A stretch of DNA of 64,000 nt from an uncultured Moraxella sp. (GTDB lineage Bacteria; Pseudomonadota; Gammaproteobacteria; Pseudomonadales; Moraxellaceae): contig CALTTC010000003.1 in assembly GCA_943908425.1 (NCBI GenBank), positions 1 to 64,000 of the forward strand, written 5' to 3'. Below, one piece after another: positions 53,961 to 63,861 of this stretch. The position numbers were made by a program, and so were the translations under genes. A model generated the notes under the pieces. It was given only the letters and a program-made list of their open reading frames with translations. It was not told the origin of the DNA and did no database searches. The number at the start of each line of letters is the position of its first letter. Within the stretch, counting starts at the first letter, position 1.

Positions 53961-55457
53961 TTATGGCGCTCTAGGCAAATGATTAATGGTTGCGGTAATC
54001 GCGTTGGGCATTTGGGTAGCATTTAAAATACCTAGCCCACCCTGCGCCACTGCCAGCCTATCCCCCGCTAAGGCGTGAATGGTAACCATACTGGCAATCG
54101 CTAACGCCCCATATTGCGCACGCAACCCCGCAATCACCCCTGATAGCACATCGCCCATACCCGCTGTCGCCATCGCCGGATTACCAAACGGACAAATGGC
54201 AAGCTTGTCTGTCAAGGTCAATGTACCCGCCCCTTTTAGCACCCAACTCCCACCATAGCGTGCCTGCAAAGCATAGATTGCTTGGGCTTTGTCTTGGGTG
54301 ATTTTATCGGGCGTACACGCAAGCAATCTTGCCGCTTCCCCATCGTGCGGAGTAGCAATCACAGAAATGGGTAGTGGGCTAAACTTATCGGCAAATTTTG
54401 CCAAAAAATACAGTGCATCAGCATCCAAAATAAGCGTTTGTAAGTTATGCGCTAACAGCTTAGGCATAACTTGCAAAAAATAATCCTCTGCCAATTTGTC
54501 ACGCCCAAGCCCCATGCCAAATGCTACAGTATCCATTTCTTGTAAAATGCTATCATCTAGCTCCGCCATAGTGCGCGTCATCAATGCTGGATTACGCGCC
54601 AGTACCGCCGAGTGGTGATTTGCCTCACAAAATAGCGTAACCTTGCCTGCACCACACGCCAATGCCGCCTCACCTGCCAAGATGACCGCCCCGCCCATCG
54701 CAAGACCACCACCGATAATCGCCACTGTGCCATTACTACCTTTATGGGCAGTTTTTTGTCGCGTGGGCAATACCGGTAAGCGATAATCTAAACTTGCTAC
54801 AGGCGTATCATCTATGACAGGGACAAGCGGACATAGCACAATGTCTTTGGCATACTCTCGCCCATTGCCAGTTAGCGTGCCAAGCGTCAAGGCAGTAAGA
54901 GCAAGGGTTGTCGTAACTTTTGTGGCAATAGTAGCCACCGCACCACTATCGGCAGCCAGTCCTGCAGGGCAATCAATAGCTATTTTATAGCCATCAGCGT
55001 TATTAAATGCTCTTATCGCCTGCTGGTAATCAGTTGTTGGCAAATTAACCGCCAAACCAAGCAAGGCATCAATATGCACCGCAAAACGCTTACCCTCAAG
55101 TTGCGATAATCCTACACAAGGCACGCCACTCGCTTTTGTTATCTTTTGCGCCTGCGCTGTCATCTCACTTAGCCCCTGACACGCTTGCACCGTGGTTACA
55201 AGATAGCCAGCTTTATGCAGATGTTGCGCCAACAGATAGCCAATAGCACCGCTTTCACCGTGTCCACACCAAATGGCAATGGGCGTGCTAGCCGTGATAA
55301 CAGGCAGTGTTGGCAAATAATGCGCAAGCATATTCCCCGCTTGTCGCCATAGGGCTAGGCGGTCACTTGTCTTGGCAAGCCAGTCATCTTGCCACTTATA
55401 AATTTGCTTTGGCGTGTAGACCGGATATAGACGCGGGGTGTCAGTAACTCGTAGCAT
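53961..55457 (-). CDS. nnr: Bifunctional NAD(P)H-hydrate repair protein (epimerase/dehydratase)
   Basis: Repairs hydrated NAD(P)H. In 498 residues, the C-terminal dehydratase domain has HKGSNGTVAIIGGG near residue 235, ATPHDGEAARLL and PAMATAGMGDVLSGVIAGL (GMGDVLSG is the ATP/ADP site). The N-terminal epimerase domain resembles YjeF-N, but its GxGNNGGDG motif reads GHGESGAIG, so epimerase activity is doubtful. The start is set at ATG 55457, two bases after the slt stop. It follows slt on the same strand. Confidence 0.88.
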   Translation of the reverse strand: MLRVTDTPRLYPVYTPKQIYKWQDDWLAKTSDRLALWRQAGNMLAHYLPTLPVITASTPIAIWCGHGESGAIGYLLAQHLHKAGYLVTTVQACQGLSEMTAQAQKITKASGVPCVGLSQLEGKRFAVHIDALLGLAVNLPTTDYQQAIRAFNNADGYKIAIDCPAGLAADSGAVATIATKVTTTLALTALTLGTLTGNGREYAKDIVLCPLVPVIDDTPVASLDYRLPVLPTRQKTAHKGSNGTVAIIGGGLAMGGAVILAGEAALACGAGKVTLFCEANHHSAVLARNPALMTRTMAELDDSILQEMDTVAFGMGLGRDKLAEDYFLQVMPKLLAHNLQTLILDADALYFLAKFADKFSPLPISVIATPHDGEAARLLACTPDKITQDKAQAIYALQARYGGSWVLKGAGTLTLTDKLAICPFGNPAMATAGMGDVLSGVIAGLRAQYGALAIASMVTIHALAGDRLAVAQGGLGILNATQMPNAITATINHLPRAP

Positions 55458-55458
55458 A

Positions 55459-57444
55459 CTAGTAAGCAGGTGTAACATTGCCCATACGCTGACTGATCGC
55501 CACAGGCGTGCCAAGTGCCGTACCATAAACAGTGGCATTCTCCATTACGTGCTTGACATAAGCGCGCGTTTCACCATAGGGAATCGCCTCCACATACTGG
55601 TCAGCACTCATCGCACCATAGCTTGGCAACCACGCTTTGGCGGCATTAGGACCGGCATTATAAGATGCGGTAGCAACCGCTAATTGCCCATTGGTTTTAT
55701 TTGCCAAATCTCCCAAAAACCACGTACCATAACGAATATTGGTGTCAGGATTGCTCATATTGCCAGTGCTTTCACCAAGACTACGCGCGATTTGCCGTGC
55801 TGTGCCGGGGATAATTTGCATAAGCCCTGCAGCATTGGCAGATGACTGTGCCGCCGGCTGAAAACGGCTTTCTTGACGGATAATGCCGTACGCCCACGCA
55901 GGGTCAATGCCCACGCGCCGACTATAGCCCATCACTGCATCGCTATAGAGCATGGGGTGCGACAAGGCAGCGTTACGCACTGGGCTATTTTGCATGGCAT
56001 AGATACTGCGCGGATAATTGCCCAAATCGTGCGCCATTTTTGCCGCGTGCAAGATAAGATTGTGGTTGCCACTATTGCGCGCTTGGCGTACCGCCCAGTT
56101 CCATTCTCGGTCAATATAGCTACTTTTGGCGTTGTTATGCATCAACAAAAACGCGCGAGCAAAGTGAGGATCGCTCATCACAAGCGCGCTATCCGCATTC
56201 GGCAACTGATTACCGCCAATGTCATTTAGACCCAAACGCAGACCCAATTTATCTTTTGCTAATAAGCCATAATAATCAATGTCTTGGCTTAAGGTTTGAT
56301 AAATGGTGCGCGCTTGTGCTGTCTTGCCGAGCTGTTCATAACCGCGCGCGAGCCAATATTGCCAAGTCGGCTCACCTTGCTTGTCTTGTGGCATCGCGCT
56401 AATGGCGTTAATGACATCTTGCCATTGACCAAAATAAATAGCGATTTGGGCATAGTCTTCGGCTTCTTCAAAATTAAACGGCTCGCCTAAGCTATTATGA
56501 AACCAGTTCAATGCCTGTACAGAAAACCCATCATCGGTATTCATATTCATCCGCTTAACAGCGATACTACGATAAGCATAACGTTTGGCTTGCTCGCTAA
56601 GTAGTGGCTGTGGACGGCGACTATCCATCGCAATGTCACGCTCTAGCTGGGCAATGGCTTGGGTGTAGGAGCTGTGCGCCAGCTGAGAGATGGCATAAAT
56701 GTACAAATATTGGTCGGCAAGGCTTGCGCTTGGGCGACTATTAAAGCTTGCCAAAAAGCTACTTGGATTACTTTTAATCGCCGTTAATTGTGTATAATCA
56801 AGCGGTAGACGCAGTTGCTGTGCCAACTGCACAATTTGCCCTGTTACGTTATCGGCTGGACGGTTTTTGGAGAGCTGGCGCCCATCAATTCTTAACAAGC
56901 GCACCAAACGCGCGTGGCGGTCTTCTGCACTGATATAAGGATTGCTCGCCATTGCCTGTGCCAAGGTTGCGCACAGCGCCGGCTGACGTGTGGTATCTAG
57001 CCAAACGTCTTGATAAGCGCGAATGGCAGGGTCTTTGGCACCGTGCACCCCAAGCCCAATGGCGCAGCGCTCACTGGCATCAGCATTCATGATATAAGGC
57101 GACACCACGCGCACCGCAACATAATCGCCCATTTCTGCTTTTTTTTCTGCAAAATCGGCAACCAATTTTTCTGCCATTACCGTGCCTTGATATTGACGCA
57201 CAAAATTAAGAATGCTGTTGGCATCTTGACTGGCTAGATTCTCATTTAAACGCCAGTAAGTTGGATACATGGCAAATAATCCACCCGCCATCCGCGCTTC
57301 ATAGTCATAAAGCGCCGTGCCACTTGCTCTTTCGGCATCGTTAAAGTAGCTTGCGCTATAATCATTTTGATAATTAACTTTGGCGCAAGCAAGTATCGGT
57401 AGTGCCAAGCTTATCAAGGCAAGCGGACGCAATTTTTTACGCAT
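55459..57444 (-). CDS. slt: Soluble lytic murein transglycosylase
   Basis: Cuts the glycan strand of peptidoglycan to form 1,6-anhydro muropeptides. The 661-residue protein has an N-terminal signal peptide (basic start, hydrophobic core, possible lipobox LAC), a long superhelical region with many aromatic residues and the C-terminal SLT domain with the catalytic Glu in AYGIIRQESRFQPAAQS and NAAGLMQIIPGTARQIA. ATG 57444 is preceded by AAGGA; the start at 57459 is not. It is 40-odd residues longer than the E. coli mature form. nnr starts directly after it. Confidence 0.94.
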   Translation of the reverse strand: MRKKLRPLALISLALPILACAKVNYQNDYSASYFNDAERASGTALYDYEARMAGGLFAMYPTYWRLNENLASQDANSILNFVRQYQGTVMAEKLVADFAEKKAEMGDYVAVRVVSPYIMNADASERCAIGLGVHGAKDPAIRAYQDVWLDTTRQPALCATLAQAMASNPYISAEDRHARLVRLLRIDGRQLSKNRPADNVTGQIVQLAQQLRLPLDYTQLTAIKSNPSSFLASFNSRPSASLADQYLYIYAISQLAHSSYTQAIAQLERDIAMDSRRPQPLLSEQAKRYAYRSIAVKRMNMNTDDGFSVQALNWFHNSLGEPFNFEEAEDYAQIAIYFGQWQDVINAISAMPQDKQGEPTWQYWLARGYEQLGKTAQARTIYQTLSQDIDYYGLLAKDKLGLRLGLNDIGGNQLPNADSALVMSDPHFARAFLLMHNNAKSSYIDREWNWAVRQARNSGNHNLILHAAKMAHDLGNYPRSIYAMQNSPVRNAALSHPMLYSDAVMGYSRRVGIDPAWAYGIIRQESRFQPAAQSSANAAGLMQIIPGTARQIARSLGESTGNMSNPDTNIRYGTWFLGDLANKTNGQLAVATASYNAGPNAAKAWLPSYGAMSADQYVEAIPYGETRAYVKHVMENATVYGTALGTPVAISQRMGNVTPAY

Positions 57445-57541
57445 AATTATCCTTAACAAAAAGTACTTAAGATAACAAAATTTGGTTATTTTGCTGTATA
57501 AAAGTTGTAATAAAACCTATCGCAAGCTTACCGCGTTAAGA

Positions 57542-57570
57542 TTGTTCATTGCCTAATTATTTGCTATAAT
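57542..57570 (+). promoter_or_regulatory. Promoter of miaB
   Basis: TTGTTC (57542-57547) then 17 bases and TATAAT (57565-57570), with TG at 57562 making an extended -10 box. It lies 26 bases before the miaB ATG. The strongest promoter match seen in the window. Confidence 0.7.
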
Positions 57571-57596
57571 AGCTCATTTATCCAGCACTCGCCCTT

Positions 57597-59012
57597 ATGA
57601 CCGTAACGCTTTTTGACCCCAACGCTTTGCCTAGCCAACCAGCCAGCGACACCGCCCCCAAAAAAGTCTATATCGCCACCCAAGGCTGTCAGATGAACAG
57701 TTACGACAGTAGCAAAATGAGCGATGTACTGAGCAACAGCCACGGCATGATACGCACCGATAATATCAATGACGCTGATATATTGATTATGAACACCTGC
57801 TCGGTGCGTGAAAAAGCCCAAGAAAAAGTCTTTAGTGAGCTTGGTAGATGGCGCAAACTAAAAGAAAAAAACCCCAATTTGGTCATTGGTGTCGGCGGGT
57901 GTGTGGCAAGCCAAGAAGGGGATAATATCCAAAAACGTGCCCCTTATGTGGATATGGTTTTTGGTCCACAAACCTTACACCGCTTGCCTGAATTGTATGA
58001 AAAATCGCTTGCCCAAACCGCCTTAACCCCCAAAAAGCGTATCGGTACGGTAGATGTCTCGTTTCCAAGCATTGAAAAATTTGACTTTTTGCCAGAGCCC
58101 AAAGTTGATGGGTATAAAGCGTTTGTTTCTATTATGGAAGGCTGTTCTAAATATTGCTCGTTTTGCATCGTGCCTTATACCCGTGGCGAAGAATTATCAC
58201 GCCCCTTAGACGATGTTTTGACAGAGATTGACTCACTTGCCGAACAAGGCGTGCGTGAGATTACCCTACTTGGACAAAACGTCAATGGCTATCGTGGACA
58301 AAAAGATGACGGCAGTTTGTGCCGATTTAGCGAACTTCTGCATTATGTTGCCCACATTGACGGCATTGACCGTATCCGCTACACCACAAGCCACCCCTTA
58401 GAATTTAGCGACGATATTATTGACGCTTATGCCACCATTCCAAAGCTTGTCAATCATCTACATTTACCTGTACAAAGTGGCAGTAACGCCATTTTACAAG
58501 CAATGAAACGCAATCACACCATTGATATTTATATTGAACAAATCAAAAAATTGCGTGCCATTCGCCCTGACATTCACTTATCTAGCGATTTTATTATCGG
58601 TTTTCCCAATGAAAGCGATGACGATTTTAATGCCACATTAGCCCTTGCCAAAGACTTGGATTTTGACCATTCTTATAGTTTTGTGTATTCCAAACGACCT
58701 GGCACACCTGCCTCTGACTTGCCTGATAACGTGGATTTGGCAACCAAAAAACAACGCCTTGCTATTTTTCAAAAAGTGATTGTAGACTCAACCATTGCCA
58801 AAACAAAGGCCATGCTTGGGCAAACCATCACCGTACTGGTTGAAGAACCATCCGATAGAATGCCAGGCTATTTACACGCCTCGGCAGAAAATACCCGTTC
58901 GGTCATTTTTGCTGGCGACAATGGTTTATTGGGTAAATTTGTCAAGGTACATATTACCGACTACAAAGGCCCGCATATGGTGGCAGGCGAATTGGTGGCA
59001 GTGGTGGGTTAG
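57597..59012 (+). CDS. miaB: tRNA-2-methylthio-N6-dimethylallyladenosine synthase MiaB
   Basis: Methylthiolates i6A37 of tRNA using radical SAM chemistry. In 471 residues: an N-terminal UPF0004 domain with three cysteines (TQGCQMNSYDS, NTCSVREKAQEK, GVGGCVASQEG), the radical-SAM CSKYCSFCIVPYTRG near residue 185, and a C-terminal TRAM domain. Usual length. Strong extended -10 promoter immediately upstream. Together with queE, queH and rlmN it shows an active RNA modification set. Confidence 0.97.
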   Translation: MTVTLFDPNALPSQPASDTAPKKVYIATQGCQMNSYDSSKMSDVLSNSHGMIRTDNINDADILIMNTCSVREKAQEKVFSELGRWRKLKEKNPNLVIGVGGCVASQEGDNIQKRAPYVDMVFGPQTLHRLPELYEKSLAQTALTPKKRIGTVDVSFPSIEKFDFLPEPKVDGYKAFVSIMEGCSKYCSFCIVPYTRGEELSRPLDDVLTEIDSLAEQGVREITLLGQNVNGYRGQKDDGSLCRFSELLHYVAHIDGIDRIRYTTSHPLEFSDDIIDAYATIPKLVNHLHLPVQSGSNAILQAMKRNHTIDIYIEQIKKLRAIRPDIHLSSDFIIGFPNESDDDFNATLALAKDLDFDHSYSFVYSKRPGTPASDLPDNVDLATKKQRLAIFQKVIVDSTIAKTKAMLGQTITVLVEEPSDRMPGYLHASAENTRSVIFAGDNGLLGKFVKVHITDYKGPHMVAGELVAVVG

Positions 59013-59089
59013 GTGGTAATGGACTAGATAGTTAGGATTAGTATAAGATTAGATAGTTAGCTAAGCTTTTATATTTTAAGGATTAAAAA

Positions 59090-60501
59090 ATGCCCAAAAA
59101 AAGCACTACCCAATGGATTTGCTGATTATTTACATGATATCACAAAAGAAAAATCAGGCGATAAACAAAGCCTTGCCACACCGCAAGCACTGTTTGACAC
59201 CTTGCGCGAAAAGGTCATTCATCAAGATAGTGCCTTACGCCAATTAGCTACTTTGGCATTTTATCACCAAAAAAAACAGTGAACAGCAGACGGATGTCAT
59301 CATTAAAAATATGCCTGTATTTCTGACCGGTCAAACAGGCACTGGCAAGACGCATATGATTGAAGTGCTGTGTCGTACACTCAATCTTCCCTATATCATT
59401 TATAACGTTATGAACCTAAGCGCAAACACTTATAAGGGCACCAATCTGCGTAATCTGGGTGAAAACCTCCTAAAAAGTGTCGATGGCGATAAAGAAAAAG
59501 CTGCTCATGCCATCATTTTTTTTGATGAATTTGACAAACTGTTTATGGACAAACAAAATAAAACCCTGCAAAGCTACCATAATTTACTCATTGCCGAATT
59601 ATTAACAATCATTGAAGGCAGTGCCGGATTTCCCGTCGATGATAAAGGCGAAGTAATTGACAGCAAAAAAATGCTGTTTATTCTCGGTGGCAGCTTTGGT
59701 ATGCACGAACAAAGTAAGCATGAAAAGATAAACCCTATCGGCTTTCACGAAACCCCTGTCGCGCCAGAAGAAAAATAGGTCAGCAATCAGCCTGGCTTGA
59801 CAGAATTTGGACTGCCCGATGAGCTTGCTGGACGGATTGGCGGGGTCATTAAAATGCAATCGTTAGGTAACGAGCAGATGATCGAAGTATTTTTTAATAG
59901 CCCCACCTCGCCCATTAAAGCTTTGAATCATCGGCTCAGCTTAGTTGATTGTACCCTACAAATAGAAACCGGTCTTATTAAGCAGTTAATTGACGATAAT
60001 GCCGATCTCATAAAAAAATTCGGTGTGCGCGGGATTTATCAAGCTTTTTATCAGTTGCCCGCCGTGAATCAAATACTGTTTTCTGCGCCGGAACAGTCGG
60101 GGACTACCTACCGTCTAAGCTGTGATGGCTATGAGATTGTGGACGATGATGAGCCCGACGACAGCGACGACATTGATGCTATCTACAGTAGTATAACATA
60201 TGCCAAAAAAGACCAAACGGCGGCGCTAAGACAGCAGTGGGTTAGCGATGTAATGCAGCTTAACAACACCGCCCTTAGCATAAAAGAAGAGCTAGACAAC
60301 CTAGAAAAAATTGAATTTGAAGAATTTCAGCTACTGATAGCCCGCTATGAGCTATGGGAGATGCTATACGAAGAATGCATCAACACGCACGCTTATGCCA
60401 GCCACGTCACACTAGCAGATTTGGCAATCATTGATACTAGCATAAAAGAGCAATGGGCGACACTTTGTAAGCAAGCAACACAAGAAAAGATACCTTTTTG
60501 A
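59090..60501 (+). pseudogene. Broken ClpX-like AAA+ ATPase gene
   Basis: The reading frame is broken three times. It starts at ATG 59090 (AAGGA seven bases upstream); one extra A in an A7 run (59096-59102) shifts it to the next frame (from 59103). One extra A in an A8 run (59269-59276) then shifts it again. The third lesion is an in-frame TAG at 59776-59778. Joined, the protein is about 470 residues with Walker A GQTGTGKTHM (near base 59332), Walker B IIFFDEFDKLF and a C-terminal ClpX-like FGLPDELAGRIGGV. A long acidic, helical tail follows. The AAA+ module resembles ClpX but lacks its zinc-binding domain. No partner gene is seen nearby. Confidence 0.8.
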
Positions 60502-60579
60502 GTCGGTGTATCACGCCAAACCCTGCCCTGCTAACCTTTTTGTTCATCACGCCATCAAGCATAGCAAATTCGCGCTACT

Positions 60580-61788
60580 TTAGTCTTTGGTAAATAATCG
60601 TGCCAGCATTCTATCGCAACGCTCAAGCTCACTAATGGCAATAAATTCATCCGCCTTATGTGCTTCATTGATACGCCCAGGGCCACAAATAACGGTAGGA
60701 ATGTCCGCCTGATAAAAATGACCGCCTTCGGTCGCATAAGCCACTTTTTGTGTACTGATTTTTGGGGGATTGGCTGATGCATTATCTTGCGTTTTGGCTT
60801 TAGCAATCAGTGTTAATAATTCTGCTTGTTTATCATGACAAGGTAGTGCAGGCACCGCTACCTTTTTGGTTAAATAAATGCCACATTCTGGAGCAATCTT
60901 TTGCATTGTTTGGCTTAATTTTTCGGCATAAGCACAAATTTTTTGGATAATGACGTCAGGGTCGCTATTGGGCAAATGGCGTTGTTCAAAAACAAACGAA
61001 CAGCTGTCCGGCACGATATTAACCGCCGTACCGCCTTGTATCTGCCCCACCGACAGCGTAGTAAATGGCACATCAAAGGCGGTGTCTTGTACGCCATCTT
61101 TAGCTTCTTCGGCGACGTTGGTAATAAACTCAATCATTTTGGCACCATAGCTGATGGCATTCACACCCACAGGTGTTAAACTTGAATGCGTGGATTTGCC
61201 TTGAATAGTGCATTCATAAACACTAATGCCTTTATGGGCAACCACCGCTTGCAGTTGTGTTGGCTCGCCAACGATACAGTAGTCAGGCACAGCCCCCCAC
61301 GTTTTTAGCTTGGCAAGCAATAACGGCACGCCCAAACAGCCCACTTCTTCATCAAATGACACCGCCAAATGCAAAGGGTGAGTCAGCTTATTTTCTTTGG
61401 CAAGTCCTACCGCTTCGGGCAAAAAATTTAACACACAGGCAAGAAAACCTTTCATATCGCACGCCCCACGCCCATAAATCTTGCCATCACTAATCCACGC
61501 ACAAAACGGGTTTTGCGACCACGCTTGATTGGCGACAGGCACAACATCACTATGCCCAGACAACACAATACCCCCACTTTGCTTAGCTTTAGCAGGGCTA
61601 TGATTATAAATGCTCACCCATAAATTTGCCTTATCGCCAACAGCATTTGGCACAATCATCGGCGACAACCCAAGCGTCAATAAAAATGCGTGTATGTCAT
61701 CAATCAGTGCCAAATTACTATTATGGCTTATCGTATCAAAACCAACTAAGCGTTGTAACCAATCGCTACTGTTATTAGGGTATGTCAT
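60580..61788 (-). CDS. argE: Acetylornithine deacetylase (M20 family)
   Basis: Removes acetyl from N-acetylornithine in arginine synthesis. In 402 residues, metal-binding SGHSDVVPV (near residue 78), GRGACDMKGFLA (near 110), SFDEEVGCLGV (near 148) and VGEPTQLQ follow the M20 order, with HSSLTPVG in the dimerisation region. The C-terminal GPGRINEAHKADEFI is typical. The ATG has a weak ribosome site. The next gene downstream is the ClpX-like pseudogene, in convergent orientation. Confidence 0.93.
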   Translation of the reverse strand: MTYPNNSSDWLQRLVGFDTISHNSNLALIDDIHAFLLTLGLSPMIVPNAVGDKANLWVSIYNHSPAKAKQSGGIVLSGHSDVVPVANQAWSQNPFCAWISDGKIYGRGACDMKGFLACVLNFLPEAVGLAKENKLTHPLHLAVSFDEEVGCLGVPLLLAKLKTWGAVPDYCIVGEPTQLQAVVAHKGISVYECTIQGKSTHSSLTPVGVNAISYGAKMIEFITNVAEEAKDGVQDTAFDVPFTTLSVGQIQGGTAVNIVPDSCSFVFEQRHLPNSDPDVIIQKICAYAEKLSQTMQKIAPECGIYLTKKVAVPALPCHDKQAELLTLIAKAKTQDNASANPPKISTQKVAYATEGGHFYQADIPTVICGPGRINEAHKADEFIAISELERCDRMLARLFTKD

Positions 61789-62134
61789 AACGCACCTGTA
61801 TCGTGGGGGAGTTGGGTTGATTGTAGTTGTCCGATTTATATTCGCCTAAGATAGACCAAAGGCTAGGCTTGTAAACGACTGCGTTAGCGCCAATTTAAGG
61901 TAACTGATTATCAAAAAATATATTGAGTTAAAGTTATCTATTCACCATTTGTCTTAGCCCAAAAATAATGACCAAAGCTATTTTAACATGACAACTTATT
62001 AAGCCAACCCATTTTAAGCTAATCCACTGTATCTTATGACAATGGTAATGGGTAAGCGACTGGTAGTTTTGTGAAGGCTTAATGCTACCACTTAGCTTTT
62101 TAAGTGCTATTCGCTATCTTTTGGCGTACTGTCT
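61789..62134. other. Spacer between argE and ygfB with no gene
   Basis: 346 bases are AT-rich and hold the argE promoter region. No ORF with a ribosome site, no tRNA, no clear hairpin and no exact tandem duplication was seen. Confidence 0.5.
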
Positions 62135-62773
62135 TTAATCACTTTCACTGGCGGTTTTGCGTCCCATTGCCAAGCCCTTAATAATAGCAAGCTCTTGAAC
62201 GGGCTTTTTTTGACGGCGGGCGAACATCGCAGGCACAAGTCTTGCAAATTCATACAATTCAAAATACTGCGTCTCTTGCTCATCATCTAAATTTGCTGGC
62301 ATTTGCGCCTCATCAGTAAAATCTAGCGCCGTCTCTTCGCCGACATCGCTTGGCAAACGCACGCTGGCAACTTTTGCCAAATCGCTCAACGCTTGGCGCT
62401 CATCAGCTTGCAAATAAGTATCCGCCACGCCAATGCCACTAATAAATCCGCCCGCCCAATCCTTTAATGCCAACACCCGTAAATCCAGCGCCCAATCATC
62501 CTCAGGCACAAGCGGGGCAAACTCTAACGCATCATCGCTATCACTGACCGCAAAGGCGACATCCTCACCGTATTGGGTCAAAAGCGCCAAGGCTTGCGCG
62601 CTAGGTATGGCAAAGCTTAGCTCGTGCAAAAGCTGTTGCCACTCCGCCTCGGTCGGTGCTTGTGCCACACAGACAATGCCAGTTAGCATACCGTGCAGCT
62701 CACTTACCGAAATATCCGTCCAATCCGCAAAAGCGCTTTGCCAGTCGTCAAATTCGCTGTTATATTCGTGCAT
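62135..62773 (-). CDS. ygfB: UPF0149 (YgfB/YecA-like) protein
   Basis: A 212-residue acidic protein of the UPF0149 family. Family segments: SVSELHGMLTGIVCVAQAP near residue 23, LKDWAGGFISGIGVAD near residue 107 and FARLVPAMF near residue 180. YgfB in Pseudomonas represses AmpDh3 expression; its broader role is not clear. Divergent from the coiled-coil and zapA genes, as in other gammaproteobacteria, where ygfB neighbours zapA. Confidence 0.9.
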   Translation of the reverse strand: MHEYNSEFDDWQSAFADWTDISVSELHGMLTGIVCVAQAPTEAEWQQLLHELSFAIPSAQALALLTQYGEDVAFAVSDSDDALEFAPLVPEDDWALDLRVLALKDWAGGFISGIGVADTYLQADERQALSDLAKVASVRLPSDVGEETALDFTDEAQMPANLDDEQETQYFELYEFARLVPAMFARRQKKPVQELAIIKGLAMGRKTASESD

Positions 62774-62843
62774 TTTTGTTGCCTTTTTGGTTTATTTTCT
62801 ATAGATTTAATGATATCATCTTTTTTATTTTTTGGGGCAACTT

Positions 62844-63212
62844 ATGCTAGAAAAATTACAAACCCTTGAAGCACAAATTCAGACGCTTACCCAAAATTAC
62901 CACGTCGCCTTGACCGACCTTGCCAACCTTAAAAATAAACCCAATAACGATGCCAAAAACGAAGCAACGATTTTGGCATTAGGGCAAAAGCTCACTCAAG
63001 CCCAAGACGATTGCAAGACTTTAACCACCCAAGTACAAAACTTAACCAAACAGCTAGATGCCAGCCTTGCCGATATTGACAGCTTGCAAGCCGACAATGC
63101 CAATCTTAGCGAGATGGTAACTGCCCTACAAGAAAAAAACCGCCTTGCCATTGAACGCGCCGAACTCGTGAAAGACTGGCTTGTCAATATTGATAACGCC
63201 CGCAGCGAATAA
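62844..63212 (+). CDS. Small coiled-coil protein upstream of zapA (ZapB/TIGR02449-like)
   Basis: A 122-residue protein that is nearly all helix with heptad-like spacing of leucines (LEKLQTLEAQIQTLTQNY, LTQAQDDCKTLTTQVQNL) and no predicted membrane or signal segment. In Pseudomonas-like genomes a small coiled-coil gene sits directly before zapA. It ends 21 bases before zapA, so co-transcription is likely. Start set at ATG 62844; an in-frame TTG four codons upstream is less likely. Probable role in Z-ring assembly is inferred from position. Confidence 0.68.
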   Translation: MLEKLQTLEAQIQTLTQNYHVALTDLANLKNKPNNDAKNEATILALGQKLTQAQDDCKTLTTQVQNLTKQLDASLADIDSLQADNANLSEMVTALQEKNRLAIERAELVKDWLVNIDNARSE

Positions 63213-63233
63213 CCCATCATCAAAGGAATAATA

Positions 63234-63854
63234 ATGACTGAAAAAATGCACCCTGCCCTTGCCGCCTTACATATCGCTAACCAACAAAAGGAGCAACGTG
63301 ACCAACGTGAACAAGCCAGCAAAACCAAAATTAATCCCGCTTATCTAAACTTAAAGGGCGAGGAGTTGGGCAATAGAGAGACGACAAACAAACCCAATCA
63401 AACCAACGAAACCACCGCCCAGCAGTCCATCAATATTACCCGCAGCCAGTCCGCCACGCCTGCCAAGCCAGCCATCTCACAAAAATTGCAACTAGGCAAC
63501 AACACTGTCGCCCAACAAAAACTACTCAATAAACAAGACAACACCAGCACGTCAAGCACTTTAACGCGTGTAGATATTAGCATTGCTGGCACTTCTTATC
63601 GCATCAACTGCCCACGCGAGCATACGAGTACCTTACAAGAACATAGCGAGCGCCTGAATAAAGCCTTGCGTGATATTCGTAGTAATTTTGGCAACAAAAA
63701 TCCAAGTAACGAGGAGCTACTCGTCTTGCACTGCCTTGCCTTATATGATGAGCTACATACCGCCCATTCCCTGCAAGAAAAACAGCGTAATAATGACGTA
63801 AAAGCCGAAGCACTCATTGAACGGCTTATCAAGCAGACTAAAGAAGTCCTATAA
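63234..63854 (+). CDS. zapA: Cell-division protein ZapA with long N-terminal extension
   Basis: ZapA cross-links FtsZ filaments at the Z-ring. The C-terminal 96 residues (about 111-206) match ZapA: TRVDISIAGTSYRINCPREH, then SERLNKALRDIRSN and NEELLVLHCLALYDEL, ending with a coiled coil. Before it lie 110 residues that are low-complexity (Gln, Asn, Lys, Thr-rich) and not in usual ZapA (about 100 residues total). The ATG has AAAGGAATAATA upstream. The extension is in frame with no alternative start before the domain. Confidence 0.85.
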   Translation: MTEKMHPALAALHIANQQKEQRDQREQASKTKINPAYLNLKGEELGNRETTNKPNQTNETTAQQSINITRSQSATPAKPAISQKLQLGNNTVAQQKLLNKQDNTSTSSTLTRVDISIAGTSYRINCPREHTSTLQEHSERLNKALRDIRSNFGNKNPSNEELLVLHCLALYDELHTAHSLQEKQRNNDVKAEALIERLIKQTKEVL

Positions 63855-63861
63855 AAAAGTT

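Noticed and set aside
59090..60501. Programmed frameshifting to make the ClpX-like protein
   Set aside because: Two separate poly-A shifts plus an in-frame TAG would all need to be bypassed; decay or sequence error is simpler.
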